Source: Streptomyces coacervatus
GTDB lineage: Bacteria > Actinomycetota > Actinomycetes > Streptomycetales > Streptomycetaceae
NCBI RefSeq assembly: GCF_029223485.1
Contig: NZ_JARHTP010000022.1
Span: 1-64,000 of the forward strand
Length of the DNA: 64,000 bases
Reading direction: 5' to 3'
Position 1 is the stretch's first letter, and each line of letters opens with the position of its first letter. A model generated the notes under the pieces. That model made no database searches and had not been told where the DNA came from. It saw only the letters and a list, made by a program, of their open reading frames with translations. A program made the translations under genes and the position numbers. Below are positions 36,201 through 45,380 of the stretch, one piece after another.

Positions 36201-36290
36201 GCGGGCGAGCGCATCGTTCAGCGTCTGAAGCTCTTCGGTGCGGCCGACGAACACCGGGCTGACGGATCTGGTCTCCACGAGCCCGAGCAT
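33252..36290 (-). CDS. Large ATP-binding LuxR-family (LAL) transcriptional regulator
   Basis: The protein has 1012 residues from the ATG at 36290. An N-terminal AAA/STAND ATPase carries Walker A GGEAGVGKT and Walker B VVALEDLHWAD. A long tetratricopeptide-like helical middle follows. The C-terminus (last 65 residues) is a LuxR helix-turn-helix with the context LTGRERDVLRLVAAGRTNRQ. Such LAL proteins are ATP-dependent activators, known for maltose and antibiotic genes. The frame stays open for 61 codons upstream of 36290, but that part is translated from a dispersed repeat and is not family-like, so I excluded it. No clear ribosome site precedes 36290. The target genes are unknown. Confidence 0.88.
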   Translation of the reverse strand: MLGLVETRSVSPVFVGRTEELQTLNDALARAAAGEPQALLIGGEAGVGKTRLVEEFATAACRAGAVVALGGCVEIGADGLPFAPFSTALRALRRELPDQLAAAAAGQEEELTRLLPELGEASGGRHDEEGMARLFELTARVLERVAADRTVVVALEDLHWADASTRHLLAYLFRTLRTGRLVVLATYRADDIHRRHPLRPLLAELDRLRTVRRVELARFNREEVGRQIAGILAAEPDPTQVDDIFERSDGNAFFVEELAVCATEGCGTGLTDSLRDLLLVRVEGLPEIAQRVARIVAEGGSTVEYRLLAAVAWLAEDDLIEALRAAVNANILLATPAGDGYRFRHSLVREAVSDDLLPGERSRLNRRYAEALEAGPALVPAEERVMRLASYWYHAHNAAKALPAVLDASVEARSRHAYSEQLRLLERAMELWDTAPEDVRDQLRPIDYTEVYPPCGCDPATTPLRYVDLMAEAAVAGRLSGERERALKITKRALHLLEDEGDPLRAAWFWTQRSMLVQSQGRGDGWNELATAQELVRGLPPSEVHAEVLAAVAGWSMLRAPGPDAFHAAERAVEYARMVGARETEMNARLTLGGLMVDAGDADAGLAAMYEVKERAVEDGIAYVAGRAYVNLPSELDSVGRSREAVPILEEGIVYTRRFGLLNSEAWVWANLSNSLYALGRWDEAAEAAENTLRWGRNAKPQGTGAMCLAQVALGRGDVAEAARQLDGAHGYFGTHDPMPQQSLPLSCLAVGVAAAEGRLLDARAELARVLTTDLPPGTQDYGWPLLLTAAVAEADARAVPAVARGRAEALERLREAAKKTTTGAPVWLAHEQWVRAELARAEGRDTADTWSDVVTAFECLDRPYDLARVRHRLAEALLAAGGDDERDRATELLRLAHAVAGHLGARPLADAVALLAQRARLALNHVPEQRPADPVEALGLTGRERDVLRLVAAGRTNRQIAEELFISPKTASVHVSNILAKLGVSGRGEAAAMAHRLSLFPPEDADRLIAG

Positions 36291-36413
36291 CGCACGGGGG
36301 TCTGGCGACGCGGCACCGGTTTTCAGTGGGCCGGTGTGGTGCTCGTTGCCCGGCGGTGGTGGTGCCGTCTGCTGGGGGCTGCTGTCTTTGGGAGGGTGCT
36401 TCGGCCCTGAAGG

Positions 36414-36447
36414 GGCCTCGTCCTCAAACGCCGGACGGGCTGAAAGA
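36414..36447. repeat. Copy of the dispersed CTCAAACGCCGG repeat
   Basis: The core TCCTCAAACGCCGGACGGGC (36421-36440) and its flanks match the reverse complement of 51550-51583 over about 33 bases. It lies in the gap between the LAL regulator and the 61-residue gene. It creates an artificial upstream extension of the regulator frame. Confidence 0.8.
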
Positions 36448-36469
36448 TCCCGCCCGGCGTTGGCCGCTT

Positions 36470-36655
36470 TCACGCCGCGCGGGCGGACCGAAGCCGGCGA
36501 AGGCGTGGGCTATGGCTTTCCTCCTCGGCGGCGCGGCTTGCGGCCTCGCGGCGGGCGGCGCGGCGGCCGCGGACGGCCTCGCGGGCCAGCCGCTCGTGCT
36601 CGGCCCGGCGGATCAGTTCGGCGGAGCGGAACTGGGAGATCTCGTACTCGTACAT
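36470..36655 (-). CDS. Small basic helical protein, 61 residues
   Basis: An ATG at 36655 with AAGGGAC upstream opens MYEYEISQFRSAELIRRAEH, followed by an Arg/Ala/Glu-rich stretch to the end. The protein is strongly charged and probably one long helix. It has no membrane segment. I have seen similar short Streptomyces proteins starting MYEYE but know no function. A longer frame upstream adds 22 residues without a better start. It lies on the same strand as the LAL regulator, upstream of it. Confidence 0.65.
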   Translation of the reverse strand: MYEYEISQFRSAELIRRAEHERLAREAVRGRRAARREAASRAAEEESHSPRLRRLRSARAA

Positions 36656-36782
36656 GGTGTGTCCCTTGTGAGAGGCGGTTTCCGGCTTCGCTTGCTGCGA
36701 TGCCTCAACCTTCGTCTCCAAGGGGGGTGCGCCACATCGGGAGAGTTCCGCATCTTCGGCACCGCCCGGGGCCTTAGATGTG

Positions 36783-36839
36783 CCTGAGGGGCCTCAGGGC
36801 ATCCGTAAGGTGCTTACGGATGCCCTAAGCCCCCTCAGG
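36783..36839. terminator. Two-tier terminator hairpin
   Basis: GGGCATCCGTAAG (36797-36809) pairs with CTTACGGATGCCC (36813-36825) around a three-base loop. An outer CCTGAGGGG (36783-36791) pairs with CCCCTCAGG (36831-36839). The combined 22 bp with a small internal loop lies 12 bases after the stop of the membrane protein at 36852. Confidence 0.9.
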
Positions 36840-36851
36840 ACCTGCGGTGGT

Positions 36852-37448
36852 TCAGCTGGTGGAGGGCAGCCCGAGCAGGATGTCGGTGTACTTGAGGACG
36901 GCCAGGAGCAGGCCGATGACGCCGAGCGCCACGCCTCCCCAGGCGACCGACTTGATCCAGGCCGGCTGCGGCTTGCCGGGCGCACCGAACGCGGGCCGGG
37001 CGAGCACCACGACGCCGACGACCAGCGCGAGCAGCGCGAACAGGCCACCCCACAGGGCGCTGGTCTGCCAGGCGTCGCCGTAGACCTCCTTGACCTGCTT
37101 GGCGACGGTCGCGGTCTGCGAGGTCTGCAGCTGGCCGACGAGCGTCTCGCGCGCCGCGGCCACCGTGCCGATCCAGCTGCCGGTCAGCGAGACGATGCCG
37201 AGCGCGGCGGAGACGACGGCGCCGGCGCCCTGGCCGACGCCGGAGGGGCCCGCCTCCTCGTCCTCGGCGAGGGCAAGCTCTTCGTCCTCGACCGCGTCCT
37301 CGGCGGCCTCGGCCTCGGCGCCGTCCGCCTTGGTCGCGGCCTCGGTCCCGGTCACCTCGTCGGCCTTGGTGACGTCCACCTTCTCCTCGTCGGTCGTGGC
37401 CTCGGCGCCTGCCGCTGCGCCGGTCTCGTCAACTGTCTTGGTTCCCAT
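36852..37448 (-). CDS. Acidic-tail membrane protein of unknown function
   Basis: The protein has 198 residues from the ATG at 37448; a GTG nine bases earlier is equally possible. The first 85 residues are very rich in Glu, Asp, Ala and Thr and carry no hydrophobic stretch, so they are likely disordered. Three hydrophobic segments follow, near VVSAALGIVSLTGSWIGTVA, ALWGGLFALLALVVGVVVLA and VAWGGVALGVIGLLLAVLKY. I do not recognise a family. A strong hairpin follows the gene, so it is probably expressed alone. Confidence 0.75.
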   Translation of the reverse strand: MGTKTVDETGAAAGAEATTDEEKVDVTKADEVTGTEAATKADGAEAEAAEDAVEDEELALAEDEEAGPSGVGQGAGAVVSAALGIVSLTGSWIGTVAAARETLVGQLQTSQTATVAKQVKEVYGDAWQTSALWGGLFALLALVVGVVVLARPAFGAPGKPQPAWIKSVAWGGVALGVIGLLLAVLKYTDILLGLPSTS

Positions 37449-37483
37449 GTCCGGCACCGTACGGATCCTGTCTGAGAGACGTC

Positions 37484-38056
37484 TTAATGATCGTTCTGCG
37501 CGGCACGCGCGCGTGCTTCACGCGATTCGGGGGCGAGGATCGACCACACCTCCAGGTCGTGCCGTACGCCACCATAGGGGTGCGCCTCCCGCCGTACCCC
37601 ATCGCGGGTCATGCCCAGGCGCCGGGCGACGTTCAGGCTCGGTGTGTTGCCCGCGGCGGCGACCCACTCGATGCGGTGGATGCCGCGTTCCTCGACCGCC
37701 CAGTCGATGAGCACCCGCATGGCCCGGGTGATCAGCCCGCGGCCCGTCGCGGCGGGCTCCAGCCAGCAGCCGACCTCGGCGTTGCCGCTCTCCGCGTCGA
37801 AGTTCAGCGTGAGCACACCGCCCACGAGCTTTCCGTCCAGCCAGATGCCGTGCAGCGAGGCGGTGTCGGCGGCGCGCATGTCTGCGTACCGCTGGAGCGC
37901 CTCCCGCGCGGAGGGCACGTCGACGGCCTTGGAGCCGAACGCGATGAACTGCCCGATGAACTCCCGTCCGCGCTCCAGATGCGCCAGGAACTCCTCGGCG
38001 TGCCAGGGCTCCAGGGGACGCAGTTCGGCATCGTCACCCAGAGGTATCGCGTACAT
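37484..38056 (-). CDS. GNAT acetyltransferase, RimJ/RimL type
   Basis: The 190-residue enzyme transfers acetyl groups from acetyl-CoA to an amino group. The central GNAT context is EVGCWLEPAATGRGLITRAM, the acetyl-CoA-binding loop, followed by RIEWVAAAGNTPSLNVARRLGM. This matches the RimJ/RimL-type ribosomal-protein or small-molecule acetylases. The ATG at 38056 lies inside the last 23 bases of the MMPL gene, with GAAGAGG before it, so it is probably translated by coupling to the transporter. The substrate is unknown. Confidence 0.85.
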   Translation of the reverse strand: MYAIPLGDDAELRPLEPWHAEEFLAHLERGREFIGQFIAFGSKAVDVPSAREALQRYADMRAADTASLHGIWLDGKLVGGVLTLNFDAESGNAEVGCWLEPAATGRGLITRAMRVLIDWAVEERGIHRIEWVAAAGNTPSLNVARRLGMTRDGVRREAHPYGGVRHDLEVWSILAPESREARARAAQNDH

Positions 38057-40277
38057 CCTCTTCCCGCCCCTTCGCCAGTACGTCCGCCACCTCGGCGTCC
38101 GTCGCAGCGGCCAGCCTTTCATGGGCGGCGCGGGCCTCGGGCGGTTCGATGCTGATGCGGGGCAGGCGCTGGTCGAGCCATCGAGGGAGCCACCAGTTGG
38201 CGCCGCCGAGCATGTGCATGAGGGCCGGCACGAGCAGGGTGCGCAGCACAAAGGCGTCGAGGGCGACGGCGGAGGCGAGCGCGATGCCGAACATGGCGAT
38301 CACACGGTCGCCGCTGAGCACGAAGGCGAGGAAGACCGAGATCATGATGACCGCGGCGGAGTTGATCACCCGGCTGGTCTCGGCGAGGCCGACCCGGACG
38401 GCGCGCCGGTTGTCGCCGGTCTCCAGCCACTCCTCGTACATCCGGCTGACCAGGAAGACCTGGTAGTCCATGGAGAGCCCGAAGAGAACGGACACCATGA
38501 TCACGGGGAGGAAGGGCTCGATCGGCCCGGCCCGGCCGAGGCCCAGCAGCTCGCTGCCCCAGCCCCACTGAAAGATCACAACGACGACGCCGAAGGCGGC
38601 GGCGACGGCCGCGACATTCATCGCGGCGGCCTTCACCGGGATACCGATGGACCGGAACGCGAGCAGCAGGAGCAGACAGCCGAGGCCGATGACGACGCCC
38701 ACGAACAGGGGCAGCTTGCCGACGATGACGTCGGCGAAGTCGTCGTAGCTGGCGGTCACACCGCCGACCTTCAGGTCGAGCGTGGTGCCGGTCTCGGCGC
38801 GTGGCAGCACCTCGGTGCGCAGCCGGTCGACCAGGTCGCTGGTCTTCTGCGACTGGGGCGCCGACTCCGGGACGATCGTGAAGTACGCCGTGTCACTGGC
38901 GCCGTTGTACGTCACCGGGGTCACCGACGCGACGCCCTCGGTGGTGCGGATGGTGGCGTCGAGGTTGTCGAGGGTGAGCTTGTCCTCGGCGCCGTCGACG
39001 CGCGTCACCACCGTCAGCGGGCCGTTGACGCCGGGCCCGAAGCCGTCGGCGAGAAGGTCGTACGCCTGCCTCGTGGTCGACGTCTTGGGGTCGTTGCCCT
39101 GGTCTGAGGTGCCCAGGTGCAGAGAGAGCGTGGGCAGCGCCAGGACGGCCATGACGACCAGGGCGACGATGCCGAGCACCTTGGGATGGCGCTCCACGAA
39201 CGCCGACCAGCGGTGGGCGAACCCGGTCGGCAGCTCGGGCTGCGGCCCGTGCTCCTCCAGATGGCGCCGCTCGCGCCGGCTCAGGGCGCGCGGGCCGATG
39301 AAGGACAGCAGGGCGGGGAGCAGGGTGACGGATGCGGCGACCGTCAGGACGACGGTCAGGGAGGCGGCGATCGCCACACCGTTGAGGAAGCTGAGCCTGA
39401 GGATCAGCATCCCCAGCAGGGCGATGCAAACCGTGGCACCTGCGAAGACCACGGCGCGTCCCGTAGTGGCTACGGCATTGGTGACCGCTTCGTTGACGGA
39501 CAGTCCGCGTTTGAGTCCGCGCCGGTGTCTGGTCACGATGAACAGCGCATAGTCGATGCCTACGCCGAGTCCGATCAGCATGCCGAGCATGGGCGCGAAG
39601 TCGGCGACGGTCATGGCGTGCCCGAGCAGCACGATCGCGCCGTACGCGGTCCCGACGCTCACCAGCGCGGTCGCGATGGGCAGCGTCGAGGCGGCGAGCG
39701 AGCCGAAGGCGAGGAACAGGACGACGGCGGCGACGATCACGCCGACCACCTCGGCCAGGTGCCCGCCCGAGGACTCGGTGAGCCCGACGGCGCTGCCGCC
39801 CAGCTCCACCTGGAGCCCGTCGGCCCGGGCCGCCTCGGCCGCCTTGACGACGGCCTCGGCCTGGGGCTTCTTGATGTCCTCGGCCCGGTCATCGAAGGTG
39901 ACCGTGGCGTACGCCGTGTGCCCGTCGGCGCTGATCCGGCCCGCGCCCTGACCGTCGTAAGGACTGACGACGGAGGCCACTCCGGGCAGGTCCGCGATCT
40001 TGTCCAGGGTCTCGGTCATCGTCTGTTCGACGTCGGCGGCGCGGACGGTGCCGGACGTGGTGTGCCAGACAACGGTGTCGCCGTCGCCGCCGGATCCCGG
40101 GAAGCCGTTCTGCAGCAGCTGCATGGCCCGGCCGGACTCGGTGCCGGGAGCCTCGTAGTTGTTCGAGTACGCCGAGCCGGTGACGGCGGCGGCCGCGCTC
40201 ACCCCGCCGAAGGCGAGGAGCCACAGCAGTACCGCGACAAGGCGGTGCCGAACACACCAGCGTGCAAGGGCTGCCAC
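38034..40277 (-). CDS. MMPL/RND-family transporter
   Basis: The 747-residue membrane protein has two repeats, each with one helix, a large external domain and five helices. A conserved RND/MMPL loop is seen at GIDYALFIVTRHRRG in the first half and GLSMDYQVFLVSRMYEEW in the second. Both halves keep the charged motif that follows helix 4. In mycobacteria such proteins export lipids; in Streptomyces their cargo is mostly unknown. I set the start at the GTG at 40277, with CGGGAG seven bases before it. The acetyltransferase gene overlaps its end. Confidence 0.92.
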   Translation of the reverse strand: MAALARWCVRHRLVAVLLWLLAFGGVSAAAAVTGSAYSNNYEAPGTESGRAMQLLQNGFPGSGGDGDTVVWHTTSGTVRAADVEQTMTETLDKIADLPGVASVVSPYDGQGAGRISADGHTAYATVTFDDRAEDIKKPQAEAVVKAAEAARADGLQVELGGSAVGLTESSGGHLAEVVGVIVAAVVLFLAFGSLAASTLPIATALVSVGTAYGAIVLLGHAMTVADFAPMLGMLIGLGVGIDYALFIVTRHRRGLKRGLSVNEAVTNAVATTGRAVVFAGATVCIALLGMLILRLSFLNGVAIAASLTVVLTVAASVTLLPALLSFIGPRALSRRERRHLEEHGPQPELPTGFAHRWSAFVERHPKVLGIVALVVMAVLALPTLSLHLGTSDQGNDPKTSTTRQAYDLLADGFGPGVNGPLTVVTRVDGAEDKLTLDNLDATIRTTEGVASVTPVTYNGASDTAYFTIVPESAPQSQKTSDLVDRLRTEVLPRAETGTTLDLKVGGVTASYDDFADVIVGKLPLFVGVVIGLGCLLLLLAFRSIGIPVKAAAMNVAAVAAAFGVVVVIFQWGWGSELLGLGRAGPIEPFLPVIMVSVLFGLSMDYQVFLVSRMYEEWLETGDNRRAVRVGLAETSRVINSAAVIMISVFLAFVLSGDRVIAMFGIALASAVALDAFVLRTLLVPALMHMLGGANWWLPRWLDQRLPRISIEPPEARAAHERLAAATDAEVADVLAKGREEDVRDTSG

Positions 40278-40417
40278 GAACGAGCTCCCGGAGGATGATT
40301 TGTGGATCTTTGACCGGGAACAGTCGTGAAACTGTCGTTCACAAGATGAACAGCCCGCAAAGAACGCATGAGCAATGCGAAGACCACTCTTGCAGGCAGA
40401 AGTGATCATTTATGCCG

Positions 40418-40439
40418 TTCGTGGGTTTGTTCACACGAA
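40418..40439. promoter_or_regulatory. Inverted repeat upstream of the MMPL gene
   Basis: TTCGTG (40418-40423) and CACGAA (40434-40439) are inverted copies with a 10-base gap, about 140 bases before the MMPL start. The surrounding 40310-40480 region is clearly richer in A and T than the genes beside it. It may be a regulator site, but no regulator gene lies next to it. Confidence 0.35.
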
Positions 40440-40480
40440 TGGGAGGCAGATCACAGGACAGTAACGACAACTCTGTCACC

Positions 40481-40768
40481 TCAGTCGAACTGGTCCCCCA
40501 GCGCCATCACCATCGCCCCGATGATCAGCAGCCACAGTGCCCGGCGGGTGTGCCCCCGCGAGCCCAGCACGGAGGCCAGTGCGCAGACGGCGGCCCCGAA
40601 GGCGTAGGCGGCGGGCACCATCGCCGGAGCGGATCCGGAGGCTCGCAGCACGGAGGCGGCCAGGCCCGCGAGGGCCAGCAGCGCTCCGGTCCCGGCCGCA
40701 GTCCAGCGGGCCCGGCGCGCGTCCACGACATCCGTGTCCGGTATCTCGGAATCAACGCGTCCGTCCAT
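40481..40768 (-). CDS. Small membrane protein, three helices, unknown function
   Basis: From the ATG at 40768 the protein has 95 residues: a short acidic start, then three hydrophobic segments near WTAAGTGALLALAGLAASVL, VPAAYAFGAAVCALASVLG and ALWLLIIGAMVMALGDQF. The frame remains open for 49 codons upstream to an ATG at 40915, but GGAAGGAG there abuts the ATG too closely, so I prefer the shorter form. It may be coexpressed with MMPL, which starts 203 bases downstream. I do not recognise a family. Confidence 0.65.
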   Translation of the reverse strand: MDGRVDSEIPDTDVVDARRARWTAAGTGALLALAGLAASVLRASGSAPAMVPAAYAFGAAVCALASVLGSRGHTRRALWLLIIGAMVMALGDQFD

Positions 40769-40954
40769 GGCGGGCGAGCGTAGCGCCTCCCGCTCAGAAA
40801 CCGGGTGCGGGGCGTCCACGGCAGTTGTTACCGTCCGCCCGTCAGCCGTCCCCGGCTCCTCGCCGATGACCGAAGCGGGTGCATTGTTTGAAGGTCCGAC
40901 CGAGCTCCTACGCATCTCCTTCCACTACGAAGATCCCAAGGAGCCCGTTCACCG

Positions 40955-41752
40955 ATGTCCGACATCAGGACCACGAACGACGACCTGACTGACCGCCTGA
41001 CCCACCCCGACCACCCCCGCAGCAGCCGCTACGACGCCCGCTGGACCGTCGAGAACCAGATGGGCCCGAACGCCCTGTGGCTGCTGGAGTGGCTGGCCCC
41101 CGCGCTCGGCCTGGCGGAGCTGCGCCCCGGCGCCCGCGTCCTCGACCTGGGCTGCGGCCGCGCAATGACGTCCGTCTTCCTGGCCAGGGAGTACGACGTC
41201 CAGGTCACCGCGGCCGACCTGTGGGTGAAACCCGACGAGAACGCCGTACGGATCGCGGAGGCGGGCGTCGCCGACCGGGTGCTGCCCGTGCACGCCGAGG
41301 CACACGACCTGCCCTTCGGCGAGAGCACCTTCGACGCGATCGTGTCCGTCGACGCCTATCAGTACTTCGGCACCAGCGACCTCTATCTGCCCACGCTGAC
41401 ACGGCTGTTGAAGCCGGGCGGGCGGATCGGGATCGTCGTACCTGCACTTCGCGAGGAACCGGCGGGCACCGAGCCGCCGGAGCATCTCAGGCCCTGGTGG
41501 GAGCCCGACTTCTGGTGCTTCCACTCCCCCGGCTGGTGGCGGCGCCACTGGACCCGCAGCGGGGCCGTCGAGGTCGAGGCGGCCGACTGGCAGCCGGACG
41601 GCTGGCGGGACTGGCTGCTGTGGTGCGAGGTGGTCGCCGAGGAGAGCCCGGAGGAGTTCCATCGCACGATGGCCCGCCGGGTCGGCGAAATGGTGCGGGC
41701 GGACGAGGGCCGCGCGCTGGGATTCGTACGGGTCGTGGGGCGCCGTAAGTAA
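40955..41752 (+). CDS. SAM-dependent methyltransferase, class I
   Basis: The 265-residue protein has a Rossmann methyltransferase fold with the SAM-binding motif VLDLGCGRAMTSVFLA, an acidic residue at the end of strand 2 (VTAADLW) and a later FDAIVSVDAYQYFG. The closest style is that of small-molecule methyltransferases. AAGGAG lies upstream of the ATG at 40955. It is divergent from the small membrane protein gene and convergent with gatB. The substrate is unknown. Confidence 0.88.
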   Translation: MSDIRTTNDDLTDRLTHPDHPRSSRYDARWTVENQMGPNALWLLEWLAPALGLAELRPGARVLDLGCGRAMTSVFLAREYDVQVTAADLWVKPDENAVRIAEAGVADRVLPVHAEAHDLPFGESTFDAIVSVDAYQYFGTSDLYLPTLTRLLKPGGRIGIVVPALREEPAGTEPPEHLRPWWEPDFWCFHSPGWWRRHWTRSGAVEVEAADWQPDGWRDWLLWCEVVAEESPEEFHRTMARRVGEMVRADEGRALGFVRVVGRRK

Positions 41753-41760
41753 GCATGCAT

Positions 41761-41791
41761 ACGGCCCCGGAGGGCATCCCTCCGGGGCCGT
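41761..41791. terminator. Bidirectional terminator between methyltransferase and gatB
   Basis: ACGGCCCCGGAGGG (41761-41774) and CCCTCCGGGGCCGT (41778-41791) form a perfect 14-bp stem with a three-base loop. It lies between two convergent stop codons and can serve both genes. Confidence 0.92.
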
Positions 41792-41806
41792 ACCGCGTAC
41801 TGGGGC

Positions 41807-43321
41807 TCAGCCCTCGCTGACGCCCAGCTTCTCCAGGATCAGCTCCTTGACGCGGGCCGCGTCCGCCTGACCCCGGGTTGCCTTCATGACCGCGCCGACC
41901 AGGGCGCCGGCCGCGGCCACCTTGCCGCCGCGGATCTTGTCGGCGATGCCCGGGTTGCCGGCGATGGCCTCGTCGACCGCCGTGCCCAGCGCCGAGTCGT
42001 CGGAGACGACCTTCAGACCGCGCTTGTCGACGACCTCGTCCGGGGTGCCCTCGCCCGCGAGAACGCCTTCGATGACCTGGCGGGCCAGCTTGTCGTTCAG
42101 GTCACCGGAGTTGACCAGCGCGGTGACCCGGGCGACCTGCTCCGGCGTGATCGCCAGCTCGTCGAGCGAGGTGCCCGACTCGTTGGCGCTGCGCGCCAGT
42201 TCGCCCATCCACCACTTGCGGGCGGAGGCGGCGTCGGCACCGGCGTCGATCGTGGCGACGATCGGGTCCAGCGCACCGGCGTTGAGGATCGCCTGCATGT
42301 CGGTGGCGGAGATGCCCCACTCGGCGAGCAGCCGGGTGCGGCGGGCCAGCGGCATCTCGGGGAGCGCCGCCCGGATCTCCTCGACCCACTCGCGCGAGGG
42401 TGCCACCGGCACCAGGTCCGGCTCGGGGAAGTACCGGTAGTCCTCGGCCTCTTCCTTCACGCGGCCGGAGGTCGTCGACCCCGTGTCCTCGTGGAAGTGC
42501 CGGGTCTCCTGGATGATCTTGCCGCCGCTGTTCAGCACGGCCGCGTGCCGCTGGATCTCGAAGCGGGCCGCACGCTCCACGGACCGCAGCGAGTTGACGT
42601 TCTTGGTCTCGGAACGGGTGCCGAACTTCTCGGTGCCGTTCGGGCGCAGCGACAGGTTCACGTCGCAGCGCATCTGGCCCATCTCCATACGGGCTTCCGA
42701 CACACCGAGCGCCTTGATCAGCTCGCGCAGCTCACGGACGTACGTCCGGGCGACCTCGGGAGCACGCTCGCCCGCACCCTCGATCGGCTTGGTGACGATC
42801 TCGATGAGCGGGATGCCGGCCCGGTTGTAGTCGAGCAGGGAGTGGGACGCGCCGTGGATACGGCCGGTGGCGCCGCCGACATGCGTCGACTTGCCGGTGT
42901 CCTCCTCCATGTGGGCGCGCTCGATCTCCACACGGAAGGTCTCGCCGTCCTCCAGCTGTACGTCGAGGTAGCCGTTGAAGGCGATCGGCTCGTCGTACTG
43001 GGAGGTCTGGAAGTTCTTCGGCATGTCCGGATAGAAGTAGTTCTTCCGGGCAAAACGGCACCACTCGGCGATCTCGCAGTTCAGCGCGAGACCGATCTTG
43101 ATCGCCGACTCGATGCCGATCGCGTTGACGACCGGGAGCGCGCCGGGCAGGCCGAGGCAGGTGGGGCAGGTCTGGGTGTTCGGCTCGGCGCCCAGCGTCG
43201 TCGAACAGCCGCAGAACATCTTGGTCTTGGTGCCGAGTTCGACATGGACCTCGAGGCCCATGACGGGGTCGTAGGACGCCAGCGCGTCCTCGTACGACTC
43301 CAGGTCGGTCGTGGTGGTCAC
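41807..43321 (-). CDS. gatB: Asp-tRNA(Asn)/Glu-tRNA(Gln) amidotransferase subunit B
   Basis: The 504-residue subunit binds the mischarged tRNA and activates its side-chain carboxylate with ATP. The N-terminal cradle domain shows VMGLEVHVEL and zinc-binding cysteines in MFCGCSTTLG and TCPTCLGLPG. Next comes the context YFYPDMPKNFQTSQYD, and a C-terminal YqeY-like tail domain ends the protein. It follows the 80-residue gene by 15 bases in the gatC-gatA-X-gatB operon. It acts in the cytoplasm as part of the GatCAB trimer. Confidence 0.97.
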   Translation of the reverse strand: MTTTTDLESYEDALASYDPVMGLEVHVELGTKTKMFCGCSTTLGAEPNTQTCPTCLGLPGALPVVNAIGIESAIKIGLALNCEIAEWCRFARKNYFYPDMPKNFQTSQYDEPIAFNGYLDVQLEDGETFRVEIERAHMEEDTGKSTHVGGATGRIHGASHSLLDYNRAGIPLIEIVTKPIEGAGERAPEVARTYVRELRELIKALGVSEARMEMGQMRCDVNLSLRPNGTEKFGTRSETKNVNSLRSVERAARFEIQRHAAVLNSGGKIIQETRHFHEDTGSTTSGRVKEEAEDYRYFPEPDLVPVAPSREWVEEIRAALPEMPLARRTRLLAEWGISATDMQAILNAGALDPIVATIDAGADAASARKWWMGELARSANESGTSLDELAITPEQVARVTALVNSGDLNDKLARQVIEGVLAGEGTPDEVVDKRGLKVVSDDSALGTAVDEAIAGNPGIADKIRGGKVAAAGALVGAVMKATRGQADAARVKELILEKLGVSEG

Positions 43322-43336
43322 GGTGAAACTTCCCTC

Positions 43337-43575
43337 TCAGCCCAGCAGGACGTCGTCGTCGCCCAGCCGCTTCAGCTCGCGGTACAGGATGGCGAGGCCG
43401 GTGACGATGCCGACGGCGGCCACCGTCGCGTCGATCAGCCGCAGCGTGTCCTGTTCGGCCTTGGCCTTCTTGATCCGCTTGGCGACACCGAACGCGCCGA
43501 AGGCGGTGGTGGCGATGGACACGTACGTACCGGACTTGGACTTCTTGAAGTCCTTGGCCTTGGTCAGTGCCTTGG

Positions 43576-43579
<4 letters not shown>
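43337..43579 (-). CDS. Small membrane-associated protein within the gatCAB operon, 80 residues
   Basis: The frame starts at a GTG whose GTGA overlaps the gatA stop, and it ends 15 bases before gatB. The protein has a Lys-rich start (VTKALTKAKDFKKSK), a first hydrophobic stretch near SIATTAFGAFGV, a basic linker KRIKKAKAEQD and a clear membrane segment near IDATVAAVGIVTGLAILY. I recall a similar gene at this place in S. coelicolor, but no function. Its coupling to gatA suggests a fixed dose relative to GatCAB, perhaps only by genome habit. Confidence 0.82.
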
Positions 43580-45078
<1,499 letters not shown>

Positions 45079-45083
45079 GGCGA

Positions 45084-45380
45084 TTAGTCCTCCCCCAGGA
45101 TCTGCGGCACCTTGAAACGCTGCTGCTCCTGGGCCGGGGCGCCGGAGAGCGCCTGCTCGGGGGTGAGCGACGGACGGACCTCGTCCGCCCGCATGACGTT
45201 CGTCAGCGGGAGCGGGTGCGAGGTCGGCGGTACGTCTTGGTCGGCGACCTCGCTGACGCGGGCCACCGCGCCGATGATGTCGTCCAGCTGTCCCGCGAAG
45301 TGTTCGAGCTCTTCGGGCTTCAGCTCCAGACGCGCCAGCCGGGCGAGGTGGGCGACCTCCTCGCGCGTGATGCCAGGCAT
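45084..45380 (-). CDS. gatC: Asp-tRNA(Asn)/Glu-tRNA(Gln) amidotransferase subunit C
   Basis: The 98-residue subunit wraps round GatA and GatB and stabilises the complex. The family start MPGITREEVAHLARLARLEL is intact, and the late DEVRPSLTPEQALSGAP context is typical. It is the first gene of the gatC-gatA-X-gatB operon; its promoter must lie in 45381-45717. Confidence 0.96.
   Translation of the reverse strand: MPGITREEVAHLARLARLELKPEELEHFAGQLDDIIGAVARVSEVADQDVPPTSHPLPLTNVMRADEVRPSLTPEQALSGAPAQEQQRFKVPQILGED

Noticed and set aside
42718..43064. Overlapping minus-strand frames inside gatB
   Set aside because: They are out of frame with an intact gatB, are rich in Arg and Pro as GC off-frames are, and have no start signals.
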